DNA of 12,121 nucleotides, taken from assembly GCA_945903555.1 (NCBI GenBank), contig CAMDOJ010000038.1, positions 1-12,121 of the forward strand. Reading direction: 5' to 3'. Source of the DNA: Chthoniobacter flavus. GTDB taxonomy: Bacteria; Verrucomicrobiota; Verrucomicrobiia; Chthoniobacterales; Terrimicrobiaceae. The notes beneath the pieces are model-generated. The model made no database searches, was not told where the DNA came from, and was given only the letters and a program-made list of their open reading frames with translations. Below, piece by piece: positions 1 to 5,688 of the stretch (position 1 is its first letter; every line of letters starts with the position of its first letter). The position numbers and the translations under genes were made by a program.

Positions 1-1130
1 TCATTTCCGTCGTTGTCTAAGAGTTCAACGTCATCGTTGATGAGGGTATGGCCGATGCGATACGCACCCGTGGAGAACTCCGTAGCGATTCCGGGGTTCA
101 CATCGGGACGATAGCCTTCGTAGGGCCGAATGGCTTTTGTGCCGAGAAGTGCGGGCAAGAATTCCCGATAGGTGATGACTTGAATTTCGGCAACAACGAT
201 TTTGCGTGTATTTTGGAAAATCTCCTCATCCGTCAGATTGGGATTCGCTGCGGATATCGCTTTAGCGATCTGGTTGTGCTCGCGGAGGAAGAGAGTGTGA
301 ATGGCGCTCAGTTCCACATTTTCGTTGGCCCTCACGTCACCGGACAAAAACATCTGATTGTCTGGGAAAAAATGGGCATCGTTGGCATTCGCAAAGCCGG
401 TTGTATTGAGTGGCATGAGGTCGGTGCCACTAGTCTTCAGGAGCCCACCTTGAAATGTTCTCAAGGCAGCGGCTCTTGCCGAGTCCGTGCCGTAGACCAC
501 CGAGCCATCAATGTAAGCCGAGATCTGATTCATATGCTGACGCGGATTGGGGGTGACGGCCTCGATGGTAAACGTGTTGTTACCCGGAGTGAGCGTTACT
601 GGTAAGGTGAAGTCGCCGTTTCTATCTACCGAGACATTCTTGCCATTGATTTTAAAGCCGACCAAAGATGCGGCATAGACGTCGTGGGTGAGCTTTCCCT
701 TGAGGGCGATCTTCGACGTGTTGACAACCGCACCGCTGGCGGGCTGAACCTGAACAAAAGAATCCGATACGGGTTGAGGTGGCCTAGGGGCAGTTGCCGC
801 CAAGCGCGGAGCGGGTGCATTCCCGTCTGGAGTTCGGATTTTCCTCTCCGGAGCCCAACCATCGACACCAGTATCGAAATTCACTTTCCACCACCACATA
901 TCGCCGGAACGCACCGGGCCCTCCGTGAGTGAACCTGTCGCCTTGAGAAGCTGAGTGCCACTGAGAGTGCCCCCGATGGGCGGTGTCGTCCAAACAGGCG
1001 TGGATTCACTGGTCTGAACGCGATCGCCGATCTTGAGTGGCGCGGGCATTCCCGCAGCAGTGGCGTGAGTTGCTGGTTGGCATGTGAGGATGAGTAGGGA
1101 GGCTAATGTTCCGAGGGTTTGCTTTTTCAT
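1..1130 (-). CDS. Exported SH3-like/Ig-like/animal haem peroxidase (peroxidasin-type) protein, 3' end beyond window
   Basis: I read one uninterrupted frame of 376 codons from an ATG at 1130 to the left edge; no stop is seen. Residues 1-25 form a Sec signal peptide (MKKQ, then a hydrophobic run). Residues 31-98 resemble a bacterial SH3 domain (WWWKV, DGWAPE), followed by a Pro/Ala-rich linker at about 103-120. Residues 121-192 look like an Ig-like/glucodextranase-B-type beta domain (FTLPVTLTPGNNTFTIEAV). From residue 195 the protein matches bacterial animal-type haem peroxidases: NPRQHMNQ, YIDGSVVYG (206-214), GDVRANENVEL with the expected catalytic Arg267 and haem-linked Glu270, HTLFLREHN, ITYREFLPALLG, and EFSTGAYRIGH with the proximal His361. 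The family normally uses H2O2 to oxidise halides or organic substrates outside the cytoplasm. The preceding segment, with the distal His and calcium-binding Asp (GQFxDHD), is absent, so activity is uncertain. No Shine-Dalgarno precedes the start. Confidence 0.85.
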   Translation of the reverse strand, partial: MKKQTLGTLASLLILTCQPATHATAAGMPAPLKIGDRVQTSESTPVWTTPPIGGTLSGTQLLKATGSLTEGPVRSGDMWWWKVNFDTGVDGWAPERKIRTPDGNAPAPRLAATAPRPPQPVSDSFVQVQPASGAVVNTSKIALKGKLTHDVYAASLVGFKINGKNVSVDRNGDFTLPVTLTPGNNTFTIEAVTPNPRQHMNQISAYIDGSVVYGTDSARAAALRTFQGGLLKTSGTDLMPLNTTGFANANDAHFFPDNQMFLSGDVRANENVELSAIHTLFLREHNQIAKAISAANPNLTDEEIFQNTRKIVVAEIQVITYREFLPALLGTKAIRPYEGYRPDVNPGIATEFSTGAYRIGHTLINDDVELLDNDGN

Positions 1131-1322
1131 ATTACGAGGTTTTTTTGAGGGTGATAAGTTGTACGCAGACATTGTGCTGCCGTTCTGTTAATTTTGTGGC
1201 TCGCCGAGGCTCGTTATATGACAAAAAATAAATTCTTTTTTTGGGAATGAGGAATTTTATCAAGGGAGCCATTTTTTTTGATATGGCTGTCATATATTTA
1301 CGTATGAGTCGCCACTAACTTC
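1131..1322. promoter_or_regulatory. Divergent regulatory region between the peroxidase and sigma-factor genes
   Basis: This AT-rich 192-bp gap separates two divergent start codons, so promoters for both genes should lie in it. Two dyads are visible. TATATGACA at 1215-1223 is the exact inverted complement of TGTCATATA at 1288-1296. The second copy overlaps a near-perfect 15-bp palindrome, ATATGGCTGTCATAT, at 1281-1295, with one mismatched pair. T-runs occur at 1235-1241 and 1272-1279. I could not assign a convincing -35/-10 pair in either direction. If the sigma factor is autoregulated, its promoter would be here, but that is inference. No ORF or RNA gene is apparent. Confidence 0.5.
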
Positions 1323-1901
1323 ATGGATGAGCATCAACATCAGGCTGCGCCAAGAGCTATGGATGAGGCCGAGTTGCACCAGCAACTTGAGCAACTCCAT
1401 ACGCTAAGTTATGGCTGGGCTTTGAATTGCTGCGGATCCAACCCGAACGATGCAGAGGATATTTTACAGACCGTTTACCAGAGGATATTTGAAGGTCGTG
1501 CGCGCTATGATGGGCGCTCGGCATTCAAAACATGGCTGTTTGCAGTCATCCGCTATACAGCTGCCGGTGAGCGACGTCGCCGCTGGATACGGCTTTTACG
1601 CCTCGGGGGATACCAAAAGGAACATGAACGTGATTCTCAGCCGCCTGACAGAGGCGAAGCCGTCGAAGCGGATGAGATGGCTGGGACTTTCCGTGCCGCA
1701 TTGCAAAAACTCCCTCGAAGACAGGGTGAGGTTTTGCACCTTGTTTTCTATCAATTTCTCACTGTCGAAAATGCAGCCATCGCGATGGGAGTTTCCGTGG
1801 GATCCGCTAGAACTCACTACGACAGAGGGAAACGCCGCCTGCGCGAAATCTTAAACGAAACCGGATTATTCAATGAACACAAACAACGACCCCATTCATA
1901 A
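1323..1901 (+). CDS. ECF-family RNA polymerase sigma factor
   Basis: This 192-residue protein has the two-domain build of extracytoplasmic-function sigma-70 factors. Region 2 covers about residues 24-91, with the core-binding helix DAEDILQTVYQRI (43-55) and the promoter-melting stretch FKTWLFAVIRY (68-78), followed by an Arg-rich segment. A variable linker (about 92-118) leads to region 4 at about 121-175, with ALQKLPRRQGEVLHL and the helix-turn-helix AAIAMGVSVGSARTHYDRGKRR that reads the -35 element. The protein should direct RNA polymerase to a small stress regulon. The first ATG is used; Met13 (1359) is a possible alternative because homology starts only near residue 19. No Shine-Dalgarno is present. 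The 3' end overlaps the next gene by 29 bp in another frame, typical of a sigma/anti-sigma pair. The ECF subgroup and targets cannot be told from this sequence. Confidence 0.92.
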   Translation: MDEHQHQAAPRAMDEAELHQQLEQLHTLSYGWALNCCGSNPNDAEDILQTVYQRIFEGRARYDGRSAFKTWLFAVIRYTAAGERRRRWIRLLRLGGYQKEHERDSQPPDRGEAVEADEMAGTFRAALQKLPRRQGEVLHLVFYQFLTVENAAIAMGVSVGSARTHYDRGKRRLREILNETGLFNEHKQRPHS

Positions 1902-2256
1902 AGCCTTTGCTCGATTAAAAGAAATCGACGAGGCCAGAACGCCATCGATGGATCGTGTGCTCCGAAGAGCCAGAGCCAATAAGGAGGACTCATTTTTTGA
2001 GTTATTCCCATGGGGACGGTTCGTTGCGGGAATGGCTTTATTGACGGCGCTCCTTTACTTCGGATCGTCCTTCACAAAAAGCACCGTTGACGTCGTTGAT
2101 GAAACGGCATCATGGGCGGCGATCTCTAGTTGGTCAGCTTCCACGGATGGCCTGCTTGCAGATACAAGTCATTCCATTTCTTCCGCCTCAGCCACGAATA
2201 CAGACGCGTGGATTGAGGATGGCGATACACACACAACTCAAACCCAATCACTATGA
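1873..2256 (+). CDS. Single-span membrane protein, probable anti-sigma factor
   Basis: I do not recognise a named family in this 127-residue protein; the anti-sigma role is inferred from position and topology. The first ~47 residues are charged and helical-looking (FARLKEIDEARTPSMDRVLRRAR), suited to a short cytoplasmic sigma-binding segment. One transmembrane helix covers about 49-66 (RFVAGMALLTALLYFGSSF). The remaining ~60 residues, predicted outside, are low-complexity and rich in Ser, Thr, Ala and Asp. The zinc anti-sigma signature HxxxCxxC is missing, and there is no cysteine at all. Its start lies inside the sigma-factor gene (29-bp overlap), and its stop overlaps the next start as ATGA, so all three are probably translationally coupled. 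The layout is like CnrY, a short single-span anti-sigma factor, but I see no clear sequence likeness. Confidence 0.7.
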   Translation: MNTNNDPIHKAFARLKEIDEARTPSMDRVLRRARANKEDSFFELFPWGRFVAGMALLTALLYFGSSFTKSTVDVVDETASWAAISSWSASTDGLLADTSHSISSASATNTDAWIEDGDTHTTQTQSL

Positions 2257-2756
2257 AACTCCCTCTCCTTGCCCTCTTCGTTATTATCAGCTCCCAAGCA
2301 TGGAGCCAGCAACCCCCACCGCCCCCGCCGCCACAGGACGGACCACGTCCACTATCTGGCAACCCAGGAAGTGGCATAAAGTCAGAAAGTCTGTTTCCTC
2401 CCGAGCTTGTCATGCGCAATCAGAAGGCGATTGACCTCACTCTTGATCAGCAGGCGGCGATACGCGCTGAGATGATAAAAACTCTTCCCCGTTTCACTGA
2501 TCTGCAATGGCAACTCAGCTCAGAGGAGGAAACCCTTGATAATCTTCTCAAACTGACTAGCCCCGATGAAAAAAATGTTCTTTTGCAGCTTGGTAAGGTT
2601 CTAGCGATTGAAAATGAGATGAAGCACCTTCAACTCGGAATGATGCTGAAAATCAAATTAATCCTTTCCTCTGATCAGCAAAATAGGCTTCGAGAGATGA
2701 GAAAGCATGGTCAAGCGAAGGGAATGCCTCCACCCCCACCTCGGCCTGAGGATTAA
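2253..2756 (+). CDS. Secreted Spy/CpxP/CnrX-like LTxxQ-type protein with proline-run termini
   Basis: This 167-residue exported protein has a signal peptide at 1-18 (likely cut after AWS). The mature protein opens with a run of seven prolines (QQPPPPPPPQ) and ends with GMPPPPPRPED. Between lies an alpha-helical core with two LTxxQ-like motifs, LTLDQQ (62-67) and LSSDQQ (138-143). These are the hallmark of the Spy/CpxP/CnrX group of periplasmic chaperones and stress or metal sensors. The core is rich in Met (54, 74, 123, 130, 131) and has His125 and His152, but no metal site can be assigned with confidence. It overlaps the upstream membrane protein by 4 bp (ATGA) and is the last gene of the sigma operon. 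A sensor role releasing the sigma factor through the membrane protein, as CnrX does with CnrY, is a reasonable inference. A stress-induced chaperone is the main alternative. Confidence 0.8.
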   Translation: MKLPLLALFVIISSQAWSQQPPPPPPPQDGPRPLSGNPGSGIKSESLFPPELVMRNQKAIDLTLDQQAAIRAEMIKTLPRFTDLQWQLSSEEETLDNLLKLTSPDEKNVLLQLGKVLAIENEMKHLQLGMMLKIKLILSSDQQNRLREMRKHGQAKGMPPPPPRPED

Positions 2757-2768
2757 TAATCGCCAAAC

Positions 2769-3380
2769 TTAGCGGGTGACTGTCACTGGAGTACGCAGTG
2801 GGGCATTTTCAAAGAAAAGTTTCACCATCCGCTCTGGCATGCGAATACATCCATGGCTGTCTGGAACACCTGGTAGAAATCCTTGGTGCAAGCCGACGCC
2901 GGTTTTTCCCAAACGCATGAAGAAGGGCATTGGCGCTCCGGCAAACTTTCCGCCTGCTGGCACAGGGTCTTTTCCATTCGTCACATCCTTCACTAAAATG
3001 GTGCCTTGAGCGTTCACGAAATCTCCATACAGGTTGGAGGCGTGGTTGGGATTTTTTTGTGAGATTTTGTATGTCCCTGTGGGAGTCCCGAATCCTTCGC
3101 GCCCACTCGATATGGCGGATACCCCTACGAGTTTTGTGCCTTTATAAAACGAGGCTGTTTGTTCGCTAAGACTGATGATAATGGAGGGAGCTCCATCCAC
3201 GCCGTCTCCATCCCAATAGGAGTTTTTGTCGGCCAGAGTAGAAGCACTGGAGCGAAAAATGATTGAGCCGTCAGTGCCTAGGTAACTGGTCTTTTTATCA
3301 TTGAGGCGGCGGTCGTAGTTGGAGCAGCCACCTAATAAAAGAGCTGCGGTGGCGAGTTTGAGGAAATTCTTTCGAGTCAT
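2769..3380 (-). CDS. L,D-transpeptidase (YkuD domain) lipoprotein
   Basis: I chose the ATG at 3380 (203 residues) over an ATG at 3422 because it puts a normal lipoprotein signal at the N-terminus: MTRKNFLKLATAALLLGGC, with lipobox LGGC and lipidated Cys19. The catalytic domain covers about 64-203 and contains PSIIISLSEQTASFYKG, the GTPTGTYKI turn, His165 in GVGLHQG, and SHGCIRM with nucleophile Cys178 and Arg180. These enzymes form 3-3 peptidoglycan cross-links or attach proteins to the wall, acting at the outer face of the cytoplasmic membrane or in the periplasm. The length is normal for a single-domain YkuD lipoprotein, with no separate binding domain. It lies 52 bp downstream of pyrF on the same strand and converges with the Spy-like gene across only 12 bp. 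No Shine-Dalgarno is visible at either candidate start. Confidence 0.9.
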   Translation of the reverse strand: MTRKNFLKLATAALLLGGCSNYDRRLNDKKTSYLGTDGSIIFRSSASTLADKNSYWDGDGVDGAPSIIISLSEQTASFYKGTKLVGVSAISSGREGFGTPTGTYKISQKNPNHASNLYGDFVNAQGTILVKDVTNGKDPVPAGGKFAGAPMPFFMRLGKTGVGLHQGFLPGVPDSHGCIRMPERMVKLFFENAPLRTPVTVTR

Positions 3381-3432
3381 CAGAAGTAGCGAATAGTTAT
3401 GTCTGCCCATTGTTGGCGTCAAGCTGAACGAC

Positions 3433-4143
3433 TCAAGCTAGTGTGGCGGCGGCCATCTCGTTGGCGATGGATTGCAAGGCATCCATCGGGGATGCGGCAC
3501 CCGTGATTGGTCGTCCAATGACAAGGAAATCTGCGCCACTTCGAATGGCGTCGCCTGGCGTCATGATGCGTTTTTGGTCACCCGCCGCGCTTCCGGTCGG
3601 CCTCACGCCAGGCGTAACAATTGTTAATGATGCGCCAAACTTTTCACGAAGCGGAGCGATTTCAAGTGGACTGGCGACGATACCGCGCAGGCCATTGGCA
3701 ACGCCCATTTGTGCGAGGTGCAACACTTGGTCCCGAGGAGTCAATGGCACGCTCACTGCGTGTAGTGAGGCTTCATCCATGCTTGTGAGAACTGAAACTC
3801 CAAGGACGAGAGTTTTTGAGTCTTTTGCTGCCCGAATCGAATCACCAACCATCTCTGGTCCTCCGCAAAGGTGGATGGTGGTCATATCCACTCCCAATGC
3901 GATGGCGGAAAGAACGGCCTCACGGGCGGTGTTAGGGATGTCGTGGAATTTCAGGTCGAGAAAAATGCGGTTTCCCCGAGATTGAATCTCTCGGACGATG
4001 GCGGGACCTTCCGCTGTGAAAAGCTGGAGCCCGATCTTGAAAATGCAACCTTGGCCGGAAAGTTGATCTACCAGCTTGAGGGCGGCTTTGGCATCGGGGG
4101 CGTCAACGGCGATGATGATTTTTTGTTTTGCAGCGGAAGGCAT
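3433..4143 (-). CDS. pyrF: Orotidine 5'-phosphate decarboxylase
   Basis: This 236-residue protein catalyses the last step of UMP synthesis, decarboxylating orotidine monophosphate in the cytoplasm. It is a complete TIM barrel of the short bacterial type, with IIAVDAP (9-15, Asp14), FKIGLQLF (35-42, Lys36), the catalytic signature DLKFHDIPNT (63-72, with Asp63, Lys65 and Asp68), LGVSVLTSM, the phosphate-side loop TPGVRP (177-182), DQKRIMTPGDAI, and ADFLVIGRPIT (204-213, Arg211). All active-site residues I looked for are present. It lies between two envelope genes on the same strand, 70 bp after one and 52 bp before the next, so it may share their transcript. No other pyrimidine gene is in the window. 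The ATG start is the natural one and has no Shine-Dalgarno. Confidence 0.96.
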   Translation of the reverse strand: MPSAAKQKIIIAVDAPDAKAALKLVDQLSGQGCIFKIGLQLFTAEGPAIVREIQSRGNRIFLDLKFHDIPNTAREAVLSAIALGVDMTTIHLCGGPEMVGDSIRAAKDSKTLVLGVSVLTSMDEASLHAVSVPLTPRDQVLHLAQMGVANGLRGIVASPLEIAPLREKFGASLTIVTPGVRPTGSAAGDQKRIMTPGDAIRSGADFLVIGRPITGAASPMDALQSIANEMAAATLA

Positions 4144-4213
4144 GGTATCGGAATGGTGCCCAGCATGACAATGGAGGGGGATGGCAAAGTCAACCTCCCG
4201 CTAGGCTAGGGCC

Positions 4214-4957
4214 CTATCTCGCTCCAGTCATTTTGCGGACTTCTCCGATGGAGGAATTCACTGAGAGGAGGCTGGCGAGATATTTGTCGCGAGCTGGGAG
4301 GGAGGCTAGTTGATTGAGATAAGAAGGGAATTCCAGTCGGGAAAAAAGGGCTTGGGACACCTTTGATTTAGGGACACTTTTTTCGCCATACCCGCTGGGC
4401 TTGTTGCTCGACCAAAACCTCACGTGCTCAACTCCGTCCTTATTTTCTAAGCCCAAAAAGACAACCGAGTGTCCGCGTTCATTTTTTCCCACAGAGTCGT
4501 TCCAAAAGATTTTCATGAAATCTCCGGGTTGAGCGTCCTCATAGGATGTGAAATTTCGACCGAGGCGGAGTTCATAGAATAGGCGTGCGGTTCCAGGACC
4601 ATTGGCATTCCAGCGCCCCCATACGCCTACACCGTCCCCGAGGCGAGCGGGCATCAAGGCTTTCCAAGCATCCTCCCCGATATTTATTTTTCCATGAGAC
4701 TGAAGTGCCAGCAGAGTTTTCAGAAAAACAAGATAGGTAGCGCCTGAGCAATAACTAGGGGTCGCATGGGTTGCTTGAATTCGAATCCCTGCTGAAGATA
4801 TGGCACAAGAATCCAGAAGGGCGTCGTGGGCCGCACGAGTCGTGGCATATCCACCGCCAGATGGCATCGCATGAACCTGCTCGAGCACAATCGCATTGAA
4901 ATCGTTCGCGCGGAGAGTGACTGTCAGGCAGAGGGTCAGTATAAAAAACGATTTCAT
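4214..4957 (-). CDS. Secreted NlpC/P60-like cysteine hydrolase (putative)
   Basis: This 247-residue protein begins with a signal peptide (MKSFFILTLCLTVTLRA, cut near residue 17). The mature part has features of the NlpC/P60/CHAP-type papain-like fold: a likely nucleophile Cys70 in PSYCSGATYLVFLK at the start of a helix, the turn AQPGDFMKIFW (142-152, compare the PGD motif of NlpC/P60), His163 in RGHSVVFLGL, and a polar Ser/Asn pair at 184-185 as a possible third residue. Such enzymes usually cut peptidoglycan peptides; a role on another substrate is possible. I do not recognise a specific named family, and the first ~65 and last ~55 residues are unassigned. The stop codon lies in the 10-bp palindrome TAGGGCCCTA. 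It is divergent from the C39-like gene with a 26-bp gap, and pyrF follows 70 bp downstream. Confidence 0.72.
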   Translation of the reverse strand: MKSFFILTLCLTVTLRANDFNAIVLEQVHAMPSGGGYATTRAAHDALLDSCAISSAGIRIQATHATPSYCSGATYLVFLKTLLALQSHGKINIGEDAWKALMPARLGDGVGVWGRWNANGPGTARLFYELRLGRNFTSYEDAQPGDFMKIFWNDSVGKNERGHSVVFLGLENKDGVEHVRFWSSNKPSGYGEKSVPKSKVSQALFSRLEFPSYLNQLASLPARDKYLASLLSVNSSIGEVRKMTGAR

Positions 4958-4983
4958 TGGTTCTCAACAACGCGATTTTATCC

Positions 4984-5616
4984 ATGTCCGCAAGGCGCTT
5001 TTTACTTTTTATCCCGATTGCTCTGGGCCTCGGCTATGCATTTTTATGGGGGCGGGGATGGATGGAAAAGCATCCGCTGCTGACTTCTGGCGGCCTTTAC
5101 ATTCCCTATACGATTCTCATTGAAGGTCCCCATTTTTTGCAATCGGATTCGCACTGGGGAAGGGATCCACTTGCAGCAACCGAGGAATCGCTAGCCCAGT
5201 CGGGATGCGCGGTTGCGTCAGCAGCGATGGTGTTGGCTAGCTATGGGGTCAAAACAGATCCAGGACACCTTAATGCCTTTCTCAAAAAGACCGAATTGGG
5301 CTTCACTCCAGAAGGTTGGATTTATTGGGAGAAAGCTCCACTTTTGCATCCCGCCTTGGCAGCTGAAATCCTCCCGCACTACGAAGATATGCCATCGTAT
5401 TTTTTGATAGATACAAACTTACTGAATGGAAACCCTGTCATCGTGCGTGTTCGCTATCCGAGCGGAATCACGCACTTTGTCGTTATCTGCGGAAAAAGTG
5501 GATATGAGTATATTGTTCGTGATCCCGGCTCGGGTGGAATCAATGGGATTCATTTCCTCAGTGACTTTCTTGGGCCTGTAGAAGCGTTGCGCTTCTATCA
5601 AAAACCCAACAAATAA
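4984..5616 (+). CDS. Membrane-anchored C39-like cysteine peptidase (putative)
   Basis: I chose the ATG at 4984 (210 residues). The frame could extend to a TTG at 4957, but that would overlap the divergent start and add nothing recognisable. An N-terminal membrane helix covers about 5-23 (RFLLFIPIALGLGYAFLWG), with no clear cleavage site, so the catalytic part is probably anchored outside. The rest matches the peptidase C39-like family: the oxyanion Gln53 in FLQSDSHWG, nucleophile Cys75 in SGCAVASAAMVLASYG, His164 in GITHFVVICG, and Asp180 in YIVRDPGSGG, in the order expected for the papain-like triad. Real C39 enzymes cut double-glycine leaders during peptide export, but no transporter domain or leader peptide gene is nearby. 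A stand-alone envelope peptidase or amidase is therefore more likely. The substrate is unknown. Confidence 0.78.
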   Translation: MSARRFLLFIPIALGLGYAFLWGRGWMEKHPLLTSGGLYIPYTILIEGPHFLQSDSHWGRDPLAATEESLAQSGCAVASAAMVLASYGVKTDPGHLNAFLKKTELGFTPEGWIYWEKAPLLHPALAAEILPHYEDMPSYFLIDTNLLNGNPVIVRVRYPSGITHFVVICGKSGYEYIVRDPGSGGINGIHFLSDFLGPVEALRFYQKPNK

Positions 5617-5688
5617 ATGAGCCGCCATACCGTTTGAATTCGGAATGGTCTGTGTCAGTCGGTTCGGATATCATATTCTTTATCGCTC
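5617..5688 (+). terminator. Weak hairpin after the C39-like gene, possible terminator
   Basis: CCATACCG at 5625-5632 pairs with CGGAATGG at 5641-5648, with one A-A mismatch and an 8-base AT-rich loop. There is no proper T-tract after it, so intrinsic termination is doubtful. The rest of this 72-bp gap should hold the promoter of the pseudouridine synthase gene if that gene is transcribed separately; no clear -35/-10 pair is visible. Confidence 0.3.

Noticed and set aside
48..605. Plus-strand open frame of 185 codons
   Set aside because: It is antisense to the peroxidase gene, whose minus-strand frame carries clear family motifs; the plus-strand translation has none.
2776..2786. GTGACTGTCAC dyad near the convergent gene ends as a bidirectional terminator
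   Set aside because: It lies within the last codons of the L,D-transpeptidase gene, the stem is only 5 bp, and no T-tract follows on either strand.
3381..3422. Longer N-terminus for the L,D-transpeptidase starting at 3422
   Set aside because: It would put 14 polar residues in front of a normal lipoprotein signal peptide; the ATG at 3380 gives a proper signal and lipobox.
3443..3985. Plus-strand open frame of 180 codons opposite pyrF
   Set aside because: The opposite strand encodes an intact PyrF with all signature motifs; this translation has no family features.
4957..4983. TTG start at 4957 for the C39-like gene
   Set aside because: It would share a base with the divergent gene's start codon and add nine residues before a good signal-anchor; the ATG at 4984 is simpler.
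4984..5616. C39-like protein as a bacteriocin leader peptidase system
   Set aside because: No ABC transporter domain, no transporter gene and no small double-glycine leader peptide gene are visible nearby.
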